Shown here: piece by piece, positions 23,701 through 33,344 of the stretch | Numbering within the stretch: position 1 is the stretch's first letter | Layout: every line of letters starts with the position of its first letter | The notes under the pieces: model-generated | The model's database searches: none | Seen by the model: only the letters and a program-made list of their open reading frames with translations | What the model was told of the DNA's origin: nothing | Made by a program: the position numbers and the translations under genes | Assembly (NCBI GenBank): GCA_963576735.1 | Contig: OY755170.1 | Span: 10,834,567-10,898,566, forward strand | Length of the DNA stretch: 64,000 bases | Direction of reading: 5' to 3' | Source: Bedellia somnulentella | Lineage: Eukaryota > Arthropoda > Insecta > Lepidoptera > Bedelliidae

Positions 23701-25769
23701 AGTCCAAACAACCAATACAAATATTTCAATAGATTTTGAAGAGCAAAACTTGTAACTGCTTGCGTAGTCTAGCAGTAAAGTGCTCGGATTCTATTCGGGC
23801 CGATCCCCAGGTGTAAACTCACAAGTTGGAAAGCAAAATTCAGGCTTGAATCATTTGATCATTCGAAAATTAAAATGATTCCGTGTTTCGAAGGGCACGT
23901 GAAGCCGTCGGTCTTGGCTACTATCACGGTAGTACTAGTTAGTCTGCCAATTCGCCCTTGGCCGGCGTAGTGGACTATGGCCAAATTACCGTATACAGAA
24001 GGCACGAGCTCCTCGGTGCAGAGATATATGGACTTGTAAACGTACCATAACCATAAACGTTCACGCCGAATATCCCCGAAGGGGTTGGCAGAGGTACTAA
24101 TACTTCTGAACATCACGTGACTTTGTCACCTGGTGTTCAGAGTATCCACGTTTTGCAAGGACAGTGTACTCACGTGATAGGGGGCAGGCCTATCGCCGTT
24201 TTGTACGAATACACTGTCACATGACTAAGTACAACTCAGCCATGTGGGTTTCCTCACGATGTTTTCCCTCACCGTTAACAACCATGATAAATTAACCACA
24301 CATATGTCTTTAGAAAAGACAAATCGGTGTAGGCCCGACCCAGGATTTGAACACTAGTCGTTTGCACGATAACCGAGTGTTCTACCCACTGGGCTATCAC
24401 GGTAGTACACATACATAAATTATAAAATTACTTATAATACTTGTAATCAGTGTTAATGAAAAAGGTTTTTTAAATTTACAGCACAAATGAAGAAGTTTCC
24501 TGTTGGGTGTACTTCATGAAAGGGTTTAAAAAGGAATTGCTTTTAAAACCTCACTTGCAAAGTTATTCATCAATTGATACTCACGGCCTTGCATACGTGG
24601 AACCCTCGAAAAGAGACCCAGATCACAGCACCATTTCGGAAATTAAGGTAGTCTAGTATTTATGAATATTCTACTTAAATTTGTTGTTGGGCAATGTGGT
24701 TGCAGACACATTTCCAACATCCTTTATTTTATTATCTTGAAGAATAATAATTTTGAATTCTGGCTACCCCTTTTTTATGTATAGCCATGAGTACATGTAT
24801 ATAAATGTAGGGGAACCGCGAGCATTTAACATATTGACAACTTCTTTAATAAATCGGAGAAAGTTTTGATCGGAGATACGTATTTGAATTTGATATATTC
24901 AGGTGGATTTCGATTACGTTATCGTTATCAGGCATTGTCATTTAAAAACCTAAAGTGCGTGCTCTCTCTCTGCTGCAGTTGCAAATTTTTACCCAAACAT
25001 ACAACATACCATTGTGCATGTTGCTAATACACGAAATATTTTAGAAGGAGAAGAAGAAAAATAATTTATTTGGCAATAAAACAATAAGTGGTACAAAAGT
25101 TGGTTAAATTACAAAGGTTGCTGAATCGGTTCTGGCTCAGCATATGTGCTTTTAATTTAATGTAATTTACTATAGTTTTAAATATCAGACTGTGTTAATC
25201 TTTTATTATTGGATATTTTATTATGTTAGATACTCCTTAATGTTACAGCTGGTGACATGCTCTGTCGGCTATTTAATGAGGCGTTGAAACAAACGATATT
25301 TTTTACACTCTGGTATAATTACCCTATTTTTTTGTCTTACAAATTTTATTTTGTTTCACAGTACCAACATTTATGAATATCCATCAAGCAATGCTTAAAA
25401 GAAAGTTGCCCTTGGTAAATCTTTAAATTTTGCTTGGTCAAGACCTGACCAGTATATCTACTTATTAGTAGTTTATGTAGCGGTAAAAAATATTAGCTTC
25501 ATTACGATTTTGTAACCTACTATTAAGTCTGGCAGTTTTCTTTAATATTGTTTACTTATATACATAAGAAGTATTGGTGACATGTTAAATATTCTATTGC
25601 AAAGTATACTTAAAATAAATGCTTTAAAATTAAAATTATTGTTTACCAAGTAGTATAAAAATGTCCAATGAATTTAATGTGCGACAAAAAGCTGATTGAA
25701 GATTTGTTTTATTGCAGCTACAAGAATATACAATATGATCCCGTTCTGCGAGAGCGAAGAATTTCATGA
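20726..25769 (+). CDS. Gamma-glutamylaminecyclotransferase-like protein, paralogue A (5 exons)
   Basis: The family (GGACT/Tina-1/AIG2-like, gamma-glutamylcyclotransferase fold) releases 5-oxoproline from gamma-glutamyl-amine substrates. Proposed exons are 20726-20791, 22336-22531, 23510-23612, 24482-24647 and a last exon near 25725-25769. From the internal Met at 22336 the core has the substrate-loop motif VFVYGTLK, then KYPLIIASKYNIPFLL and LDSLERHPHYYERE. Glu83 of the core (numbered from that Met) sits where the family's catalytic Glu is found. Intron phases are 0, 1, 2. Exon 1 (MEYRIAVFFSLFIFVNMSA, VKQ) looks like a signal peptide joined in phase to the Met; if real, this copy is secreted, unusual for a usually cytosolic family. 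The last junction is unclear: 'aag|gtagtc' is a weak donor, and either a C terminus IKVV or a downstream exon (near 25718 or 25725, before AATAAA at about 25844) is possible. Confidence 0.78.
21170..22110 (+). mobile_element. Degenerate non-LTR retrotransposon (reverse-transcriptase C-terminal part)
   Basis: Broken frames read as a non-LTR polymerase C terminus. First comes MEFGLKQNCSKTKMMIVVCA, the 'LGLxLNxxKTK' strand typical of these RTs. Then come RIDALEIWCWRKMLEV and a Cys/Arg-rich end with WYRAEQRAPE and NPxDRNGDKLCGR-like tracts. Stops and frameshifts show it is dead. An R3 SINE (21505-21712) interrupts it. It lies in intron 1 of GGACT-like paralogue A. Confidence 0.7.
21505..21712 (+). 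repeat. R3 tRNA-like SINE
   Basis: Core 'tagctcaattggcagagcg' is a tRNA box A, and 'ggttcgattaccgcc' is box B. The cloverleaf is imperfect: the anticodon loop region has eight bases and the acceptor arm has mismatches. It is flanked by the family leader 'aagaaacaaaggatagaaga' and the tail 'tttctttcctttatttatta'. It is a SINE, not a functional tRNA gene. Related copies are at 41.6, 47.9, 54.2, 62.3, 62.5 and 63.3 kb. Confidence 0.75.
22803..22985 (-). repeat. R2 tRNA SINE, head-truncated
   Basis: This is a reverse copy from 'gttcgcgctgtatatccccg' to 'cactgtctcatgactaag'. It lies in the second intron of GGACT-like paralogue A. Confidence 0.75.
23757..24035 (+). repeat. Another tRNA-headed SINE
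   Basis: The head 'gtagtctagcagtaaagtgc' with 'gggccgatccccagg' resembles boxes A and B. The body contains 'cacgtgaagccgtcggtctt' and 'ggcgtagtggactatggcc', a motif common in moth genomes. It is followed directly by the reverse R2 SINE at 24051. A truncated head of a similar element is at about 53825-53855. Confidence 0.55.
24051..24404 (-). repeat. R2 tRNA SINE, full copy
   Basis: This is a complete reverse copy including the tRNA-like head; on the minus strand it opens 'accgtgatagcccagtggg'. It lies in intron 3 of GGACT-like paralogue A, about 75 bp before the next exon. Confidence 0.87.
24688..24805 (+). repeat. R1 retroposon, diverged fragment
   Basis: It has 'ttgggcaatgtggttgcaga' and 'ttctggctacccctttt', then 'tagccatgagtacatgta'; the 5' third is missing. 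Confidence 0.6.
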
Positions 25770-25887
25770 AATTGTCCACCTTTAGTATTTATTTAGTTTG
25801 ATATTTTAATTTAGGTTGTAAATTGTCTATGTAAATATTTTTGAATAAAAACCCTCAAGGAAGTGTGGAGTCTTATCAAGTTGACTT

Positions 25888-26483
25888 AATTGGCCTAGAC
25901 CTCGCTTTTATAACATACCCTTTTTATATTATAAATCGATAAAGGACATCAAACTAAACAACTTTGCCCATGGAATGCCTATCTAAAATATTGTAATTTT
26001 CAAAAAAATATAATAATTAAAAATTGTCGTACCTAGTTCAAACTGAGAATGTACAGAATGAGAATCTTTGCTTCAGTGAAAATAAGAAATAAAAAAAAAC
26101 ATTTGATCTATGGTGTAAACAAAAACATAACCTCTTTCGGTATTTTCCAGTTCAATCGCTCGCTTACCGGTTTATTTTCATGATATTATTTTTCAACGAC
26201 GATCAATACAACTGGAAAATACCGAAAGAAGTTATATTTTTGTTTACAGAGCGATAAGCATAGATCAAATGTTTTTTTTTATTTCTTATTTTCACTGAAG
26301 CAAAGATTCTCATTCTATACATTCTCAGTTTGAACTGGGTACGACAATTTTTAATTATTATATTTTTTTGAAAATTACAATATTTTAGATAGGCATTCCA
26401 TGGGCAAAGTTGTTTAGTTTGATGTCCTTTATCGATTTATAATATAAAAAGGGTATGTTATAAAAGCGAGGTCTAGGCCAATT
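25888..26483. mobile_element. Foldback element 1 (596 bp, arms ~265 bp)
   Basis: The termini AATTGGCCTAGACCTCGCTT and its reverse complement bound a near-perfect inverted repeat of about 265 bp per arm, with a roughly 60-bp loop around 26155-26215. No coding is present. It lies just past the poly(A) region of GGACT-like paralogue A. A nearly identical element is at 28186-28783 and a truncated one at 53857-54000. Confidence 0.85.
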
Positions 26484-26509
26484 GATGATATACATATGTA
26501 GTTATAAAT

Positions 26510-27627
26510 TTCGATCATATATACCAAAGATACACCAACAAAGCACGGAAAGCGGCCCGGCAAAACAGCGCTTAATGTTATTGCACTGTTATATGCACTG
26601 TTTTGCTGACAGTCACCTACTAGACCTCAAGCGGAGCAATGCCAAAATGCTCCGTGAAATTTTGCAAAAATAACACCTTAACAAGCCTTAAAAAGATGGA
26701 GTTTCGAAGTAGTTCAATTATTTTCTTATAAATTAAAAGCAAAATTAATACAAAACCTTGCTTAAATCGTTAATTTTACAAAAAAATATTTATCATATTA
26801 AGGGGCGGTTTCACCATACTCTGTTAGTTAGTTTAACAGTATGTTAAATCTTTTAATGGACTGCTCAAGCTGTTGAACGTTGAAAGGATGAATGTTTTCG
26901 GTTTGACTCACATAATCCCTGATTGTCTAATGGTCTGTTACATTTATCCCGAAGAAAATAGACACTTTAACATCAATGTTCATTTTAAACACTGATTAGT
27001 TAACGCTTCGTTTACTAGAAATTGGTGAAATTAGTCCTAATATAAACTAAACTATTCAGAAAAAAAATGGAGAAAAGCCGCTTCTTCAGAAAAAGAATAT
27101 TTGTTAAAAATAGTGATTAACTTAATTTTATCGAAAAGTTATTTAAATTAGGTATGTATGATACTGTTTGGAATTTTCAGACGGGTAGTGGAAGGACCGT
27201 ATCATCCGTGTACTATATCAAATATTGAATGTATATCAAATATTGATGGTATATTAAATAAAACATTTATAATTTTCAAAATAGTTTTACTGCATTCAAA
27301 TATGTTTCATAAATCATCTGCTTAAGTCGGGATTCGAACAGGTAAATATGGTATAAATATATCTTGAATTTTATAAAAATACCGATCAAAAGCGTCTATC
27401 ATAAAGAATGATTACTTCAAAGTAACATAGTATCTTATATTAAAGTAAATGAATTATTTTTCATAAAACCGACCCTTATTTAATTGTAAATAAAGTAGAG
27501 TATTTAAAATGCTCCATGAGAATAGCATTTATTTATTTGTAACAAGTGTCTCTATAGGTATAACCGCGGTCCACTTTTGGTCGTTGAATTTGTATCAAGT
27601 GCGGTATCTTTGGTATATATGATCGAA
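26510..27627. repeat. Segment bounded by 24-bp perfect inverted repeats
   Basis: The 24-bp sequence at 26510-26533 (TTCGATCATATATACCAAAG then ATAC) recurs inverted at 27604-27627. The 1.07 kb between has no coding signature. It may be a decayed DNA transposon, but beyond the 24 bp the ends diverge. Confidence 0.5.
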
Positions 27628-28185
27628 GGTTATGAATCAAAGTAATGAATGAGAAATGTCATTAGCAAGTAATTTTTAACAATGGATGTACCCCTAATAA
27701 ATAATAATAACTAAAATGATTAGTTTTAATTATTTTAGGAATAGTTAAATATATTATTATAAATATTTTTATATCAATCGAAAGCTGTCTAGGCCCATCC
27801 TACAATTGCGCGAACCAATGTCTTGTTATGTCTTTTAATAATTTCCCCAAGTGATTAAATTGCGCAATCTAAACAGCTCAAAATTCATGTGGTCCATCAA
27901 ACTAGTGAGATAAGGTTTTTGGGAAATAAAGTTTGATGCAGTAAATTTTACCAAACGATAGGATATCCTATATCACATATTATCTTTTTACCATTACCAA
28001 ATAAACATAAATATCCAGTAATTAAGTATTGGTCTAACATAAAAGCAACTATTAAGGAGTAACAGTCCTATTCATCATTTACCCAACCCTATATCAAACA
28101 CCCTGTATATTCGTTGTAAATAAAAGTATTTGTAGGTGTGTACATTGTAGGTACAATGGTCAAATTGTACTCTACTCTACTTTTT

Positions 28186-28783
28186 AATTGGCCTAGACCT
28201 TGCTTTTATAACATACCCTTTTTATATTATAAATCGATAAAGAACATCATACTTAAAAACTTTGCCCATGGAATGCCTATCTAAAATATTGTAATTTTCA
28301 AAAAAAAAATGATAATTAAAAATTGTCGTACCTAGTTCAAACTGAGAATGTATAGAACTAGATTCTTTGCTTCAGTGAAAATAAGAAATAAAAAAAACAC
28401 ATTTGATCTATGGTGTAAACAAAAACATAACCTCTTTCGGTATTTTCCAGTTCAATCGCTCGCTTACCGGTTTATTTTCATGATATTATTTTTCAACGAC
28501 GATCAATACAACTGGAAAATACCGAAAGAAGTTATATTTTTGTTTACAGAGCGAAAAGCATAGATCAAATGTTTTTTTTTATTTCTTATTTTCACTGAAG
28601 CAAAGATTCTCATTCTATACATTCTCAGTTTGAACTAGGTACGACAATTTTTAATTATTATATTTTTTTGAAAATTACAATATTTTAGATAGGCATTCCA
28701 TGGGCAAAGTTGTTTAGTTTGATGTCCTTTATCGATTTATAATATAAAAAGGGTATGTTATAAAAGCGAGGTCTAGGCCAATT
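28186..28783. mobile_element. Foldback element 2 (598 bp)
   Basis: It has the same ends, length and loop as the element at 25888-26483, with only scattered differences by eye. The open frame at 28348-28563 is inside one arm and is not a gene. The pair lies between the two GGACT-like paralogues, about 1.7 kb apart in the same orientation, as far as a palindrome allows. Confidence 0.85.
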
Positions 28784-29082
28784 TGTGATTTCTCGACATA
28801 CCTACGTTTATACCTGGTTTCAGACTTTCAGACAGAGAGTTTTCATTTAATTTTGACCGTTACTTCACCCCCTCCTTGATATTCTATCTTTGCTTTAAAT
28901 AATAAAATATTCTGGGAATTGTACTTGTTTATTTAGTGTAGTTTACGAACAAATTGCTTGAAAAAAATACGGATTGGCTGTTTCTATTTCATCTGCATCA
29001 AGCTTGCCTTCAGAAAAATAAGTTTTGTTTATTATGTTTTGGCTACTAAATAAAATAGCAGCTCGTTCTAGGACTTATTACA

Positions 29083-32000
29083 ATGTCTTGTATCATAGAA
29101 ATGTAAGCATAAACTTTTGACTTACTAATTTCTGTAGCTTTTTTTATACATACAAACATATACATACGGGCATAAATCTCAAAAAGGGGTAGCCAGAGCT
29201 ACAGAGGTAGAAACTCCTCGGCCTCATTTGGAAGTTGATAGGGGAAAATATACTCGTATCGCCCAAAAACCACTTAAAAAAGCCCCATACCCTAAGTGGG
29301 CTCTTATGACACCCGTGGGTTGAAAATGGTAGTGACATTCTAAGCCGGCACTATGTGTTTTTTGAATAATCTATCAGAATAACGTATTTTAACTACAAAT
29401 TAATTCTTACTTTCCCAGATATCACACAGAGTGTTTGTGTATGGCACACTCAAACGAAACGAGCCAAACCATTACTGGCTGACAGATGCTACCAATGGCA
29501 AAAGCCAATTTATTAGCGAGGGTCAGACCAAGGAAAAGTACCCTCTCATCATAGCAACTAAGTACAACATTCCATTCTTGCTTCTAAGCCCTGGTAAAGG
29601 ATATAATGTTAAAGGTAAATTTATAATTGTTCAATTATTCAATTATTATTCAATTATTTTTACTTGTGTGGTAGTACATACATACATACATACATATACT
29701 CACGCTCAAAAAGGGGTAGCCAGAGCTTTAGAACAAGAAACTCAGGAGACAAGATGGTAGAAATAGAGTATCGTTGGGGATGGGTCTCCAACCGCATCGC
29801 CCAAAAATCACTTATAATAAGCCCCATTAGACCCTTAGTCGCCATTTACGACACACGTAGGTAGAAAGGGGTGGTGACATTCTAAGCCGGCACTACACGG
29901 CAATTAATAATAATAATAAAAGCATTTATTTGTCTCTTTTACACACATGACATGAAATGTAATAACGACAATGAATATTTACATAAGACAAAAAGGTTCG
30001 GAGCTCGGTCTATCCACAGCAAGTAGATAGCTTCGATTTTCAGCTCCGACCTACTATATACTAAAAAAAAACTTAAATCTAACTTATAACTAGCACACAT
30101 AAAATATGTGTAAAAACACATTGTATAAACAAGTTAAATATTCATATCTAAAATATATAACAAAAGCATAACAGCTAGCAAATATGAACAGTTTTACTTT
30201 AATTCAATAAAGGGTATAAATCAAACGAATGAGCAAACATTGTGTAAAAGCGTACGAGGAATAATTGAATTACACATATAATAATACAATATATTTACGG
30301 CTATAAATAAACTAGACCCTAGAAAGGGTAGCCAGAGCTTCAGAATAAGAAATTCCTTAGTTTCTTTTGATTTCGAACTGACGAAAATTTCAAAAAGTCC
30401 AAACGCATCTCTATATTTTTTTTTATTTTCTTTTATTAACATATCGTGTCCCACTGCTGGGCAAAGGTCTCTCCTTGGATTTTCCACTCATCCCTGTCTT
30501 GGGCCTGCTCTCTTCAGTATTTACGAAAGGTGTCCAGGTCATCCCGCCATCTCCTTCTTGGTCTGTCTCTGCGCCGGCGGCCATTGCTGTCCCATTAGGT
30601 GTCCTTTTTAGCCCACCTATCCGGTGACATATGGCAGACATGCCCCGCCCAGTCCCACTTCAGTTTGGCAGTCTTAGCACCCACGTCGGCTATTTGAGTT
30701 TTGGAGGGCAGGTCGGTGTTGTGAATGCGGTCTGTTCGCTTCACACCCAAAATACTGCACTCCATTGCTTTCTGGCAAACCTTGAGCTTGGACTTCTGAG
30801 ACTCAGTCAGTGACCATGTCTGTGCACCGTACGTTAGGACAGGCAGAATACACATGTGAATGAGTTAGGGCTTAATAAACAATTTCATATTTTCTGTGTG
30901 TTGCCTATAAAATCGAGATCTAAATTGACTTGGTCGTGCCGTTCATTGTGCATATCATCGGTTAGTCGTGCCGTTGTCAATGAATGAAAGTTTCTAGATT
31001 AGTCGCCACGTACCCAAGGACGCAGTGTAGGTAGACTCCCACAAGGTAAAAGTGGCGGGGAGCCTATGGATAAGGACACTAAACAGGTTGTTGTGGAGGT
31101 CTTTGGGTAGGTGTATGTCCAGCAGTGGATTTCTATTCAGTGGATGATGACGATGTGTGTGGCAATTATCATATTATTGATATAGATTTGAAATACCCAC
31201 ATAGGTTAGGACAGAACTTATAGAAAACAAGGTATATACATTGTATTGCTTGGTTTGCTCAATAGTTTTTGATAATTTTTCAGGTGAAATATATAATATA
31301 GACGATCTAATGTTGACTAAACTCGACATTTTGGAAGGTTATCCAGACTATTATACTAGAGAAAAAACCCAAATTCTTGCAAGGTAAGGAAATATTTGCA
31401 GCCCACCAGCTTTATTCCAGTTTCTTATAATTTCGTTCCATCTTAAATGAGCACATTACAATAACCTTATTTGAGTAATACCGCCTAATTGCATTCATTA
31501 AATTTAATTTGTTAAGCCTTATTAAACGCAAATTTATTTTACAAATTTTTAATATTTATTATTGAAATTACATCTTAATACTTAATATTTTAATATAAAG
31601 GTACTCCATCACCGGGAGCATTCACATGTACTGTAACATTATAGATTCGTCTTTGAGCATTCCATTACAATAATACCTCTCTGACTGTCGAGCATTCGCG
31701 TGTAATTCATAAAATTACACGTATAATCACTACAATGCGCATTGTAATGCTCGGTTCTCCTCCTTCACCGATGTAATGCTCAAATCTGTAACGTTACATT
31801 ACACGCGAAAGCTCCCGGTGAAGGAGCACCTTAATATTAAGCTTTTTCATTTATAGTGACGGCGCCGTGACAGAATGTCTGGTTTATTTTTTGAAGAACT
31901 TCAAACCCGAACTGCTAAATAAAAACTTCCTTGAGAACTATTCGTCTGCAGGATCTCATGGTCTACCCTATTTAGAAGTGTAAGTTGTAAATTTAATTTA

Positions 32001-32721
32001 ATTAATTATCATGTTCTGTGTAGTTTAGATTTAGAATAGCAGTACGCCATAGTCTTTCCGTGGGTATTGTTCGAACCAACTCAGAAGTTTGGGGCTTTTT
32101 AGCTATTGTTGGGCAATGTGGCTGGAAACCCGTCAACAACTATCATTATAAAATAACTATCACTCTAAAGCTGTAAAAAACTAAACTCTCAAGGGTTTAT
32201 AATTGTCAGTAAAGGTATAGTTAAAGCTGGCAAAACAGTTTATTTGTTCTCGGAATATACTTGTAAGATATAATTTACTATATTAGTCATAATGCATAGT
32301 TAATTCTAATCTCAAAGCATTAAAAAGCATGTGATACTACAGTGTTTCTAATCCAAGACGTAAAAATGGCTGCCGAATAACAACAGGTTTTTCTACTACA
32401 TTTTCTTACTTTAATGCTTCTGCTCACATTGATATTTTAGATTATCTCCTTAGTTTACATAGCGGTAGGAGGACTATAAATTGGTACATTGTACGATTCT
32501 GTCAAACTACTTTCATTCTCTTTTGTTCCTTTCATATTAGTACAATTAAATCTTCTAGCTATTAACTAGGTTTTACAACCTATGGAAAAAGTATAACTGA
32601 TAGTAATAGAAGTAATGTGTCAGGAAAAACTATAACTTTGATTTTTGTTCACAGAAATAACGAATCTTCGGTAGATGACTTAGATGATGTTCTGCAGAAA
32701 AAGAGTCTTTTCCTGGCTTAA
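29083..32721 (+). CDS. Gamma-glutamylaminecyclotransferase-like protein, paralogue B (5 exons, 164 aa)
   Basis: Same family as the upstream paralogue. Proposed exons are 29083-29102 (MSCIIE plus two bases), 29430-29614, 31284-31383, 31857-31979 and 32655-32721; they sum to 495 bases, exactly 164 codons plus stop. The sequence has VFVYGTLKRNEPNHYWL, KYPLIIATKYNIPFLL and LMLTKLDILEGYPDYY, with Glu86 at the catalytic position, and ends DDVLQKKSLFLA. Internal introns are phase 1, 2, 2, with the first two at the same residues as in paralogue A. The first exon is the weakest part: an alternative acceptor at 29419 gives ISHR before VFVYGTLK but needs another upstream exon. No signal peptide is seen, so this copy is probably cytosolic. 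Introns hold R1 copies, LINE pieces and a MITE. Confidence 0.82.
29150..29355 (-). repeat. R1 retroposon (in intron 1 of GGACT-like paralogue B)
   Basis: This is a reverse copy from 'acatacaaacatatacatac' to 'aagccggcactatgtg'. The middle third is shortened. Confidence 0.75.
29676..29905 (-). repeat. R1 retroposon, full reverse copy
   Basis: It runs from the tetranucleotide tail 'catacatacatacatatact' to 'aagccggcactacacggc'. A short additional 3' fragment of the family is at about 30295-30360. Confidence 0.8.
30427..30880 (-). mobile_element. Non-LTR retrotransposon fragment (RT C-terminal region)
   Basis: Minus-strand frames read VLTYGAQTWSL, then KTQIADVGAKTAKLKWDWAG and HVCHMSPDRW. This is the conserved tail of RTE-type LINE polymerases (LTYGxETW; LxWxGHVxRM). 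A frameshift separates this from the downstream segment with TFVNTEESRPKTGM and related residues. It is non-functional and lies in intron 2 of GGACT-like paralogue B. Confidence 0.75.
31005..31150 (+). mobile_element. RTE-like LINE 3' untranslated tail
   Basis: It contains 'tgtaggtagactcccacaag', 'ggttgttgtggaggtctttg' and 'gtccagcagtggatttctat', then a GATGAT-type end. A second copy of this tail is at 63045-63200. Confidence 0.6.
31598..31832. mobile_element. MITE with ~50-bp terminal inverted repeats (235 bp)
   Basis: The left end AAGGTACTCCATCACCGGGA pairs with the right end, whose reverse complement is AAGGTGCTCCTTCACCGGGA. The similarity extends about 50 bp inward through a run related to TGTAATGTAAC. 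An inner palindrome (tgtaattcataaaattacac) sits in the middle. It is non-coding and sits 24 bp upstream of exon 4 of GGACT-like paralogue B. Confidence 0.8.
32020..32215 (+). repeat. R1 retroposon, strongly diverged
   Basis: It contains 'ctgtgtagtttagatttaga', 'cgtgggtattgttcgaacca' and 'ggcaatgtggctggaaacc', in family order with many substitutions. It lies in the last intron of GGACT-like paralogue B. Confidence 0.55.
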
Positions 32722-32982
32722 GAAGTAGTAAGAGCACTATGATATGCATTATAGCTATTCCATTTGTTAAATACTCAATATATTTTATATATCGTTGAAG
32801 TTTGTTTACTTTTTTACGCCCATAGCATTACTTACTGCGTTTCTTATCTAGTTACTTATTTCTTTTTGCATTCGTGTAAGTGAGGGCATTGATTTGTTTA
32901 AATATTTAAGAACATCGAATCTGTTTCATGTTAAAGAGCAAGGTTTATGATCTGCTTAAAAATATCATTGGTAGTAATAACT

Positions 32983-33243
32983 CAAGCGTTCACGCCATAT
33001 ACCCTCGAAGGGTTTGGCAGATATACATATACTTCTGAACATCACGTGACATCATCGTCACCTGGTATAAGACGTTTTGCTTGGACAGAGTAATCATGTC
33101 ACAGGGGGCAGGTATATTGCCGTTTGGTGCGAATACACTGTGACGAGACTAAAGACAACTTAGCCATGTGGGTTTCCTCACAGTTAACAACCATGATAAT
33201 ATAACCACCCGTAGGCCAGACCCGGGATTTGAACTCACGCCTT
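32983..33243 (-). repeat. R2 tRNA SINE, diverged
   Basis: This is a reverse copy from 'gttcacgccatataccctcg' to 'agacccgggatttgaactc'. The box A region is lost. It fills much of the short gap between paralogue B and the convergent pacifastin gene. Confidence 0.72.
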
Positions 33244-33332
33244 GAGCTCATCAATATCATAATCATTATATCTTATAATCTTTCTCTCTTTTTAATATTA
33301 ATAAATACAAAATAAAATATCCAAGAAAACTC

Positions 33333-33338
33333 ATTTAT
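33333..33338 (-). promoter_or_regulatory. Poly(A) signal of the pacifastin gene
   Basis: AATAAA on the minus strand begins 7 bases after the TAG stop. This is unusually close and implies a very short 3' untranslated region. Confidence 0.6.
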
Positions 33339-33344
33339 TGCGTA

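Noticed and set aside
28348..28563. 71-codon open frame
   Set aside because: It lies entirely in one arm of a foldback element; the same sequence is present, interrupted, in the other copy.
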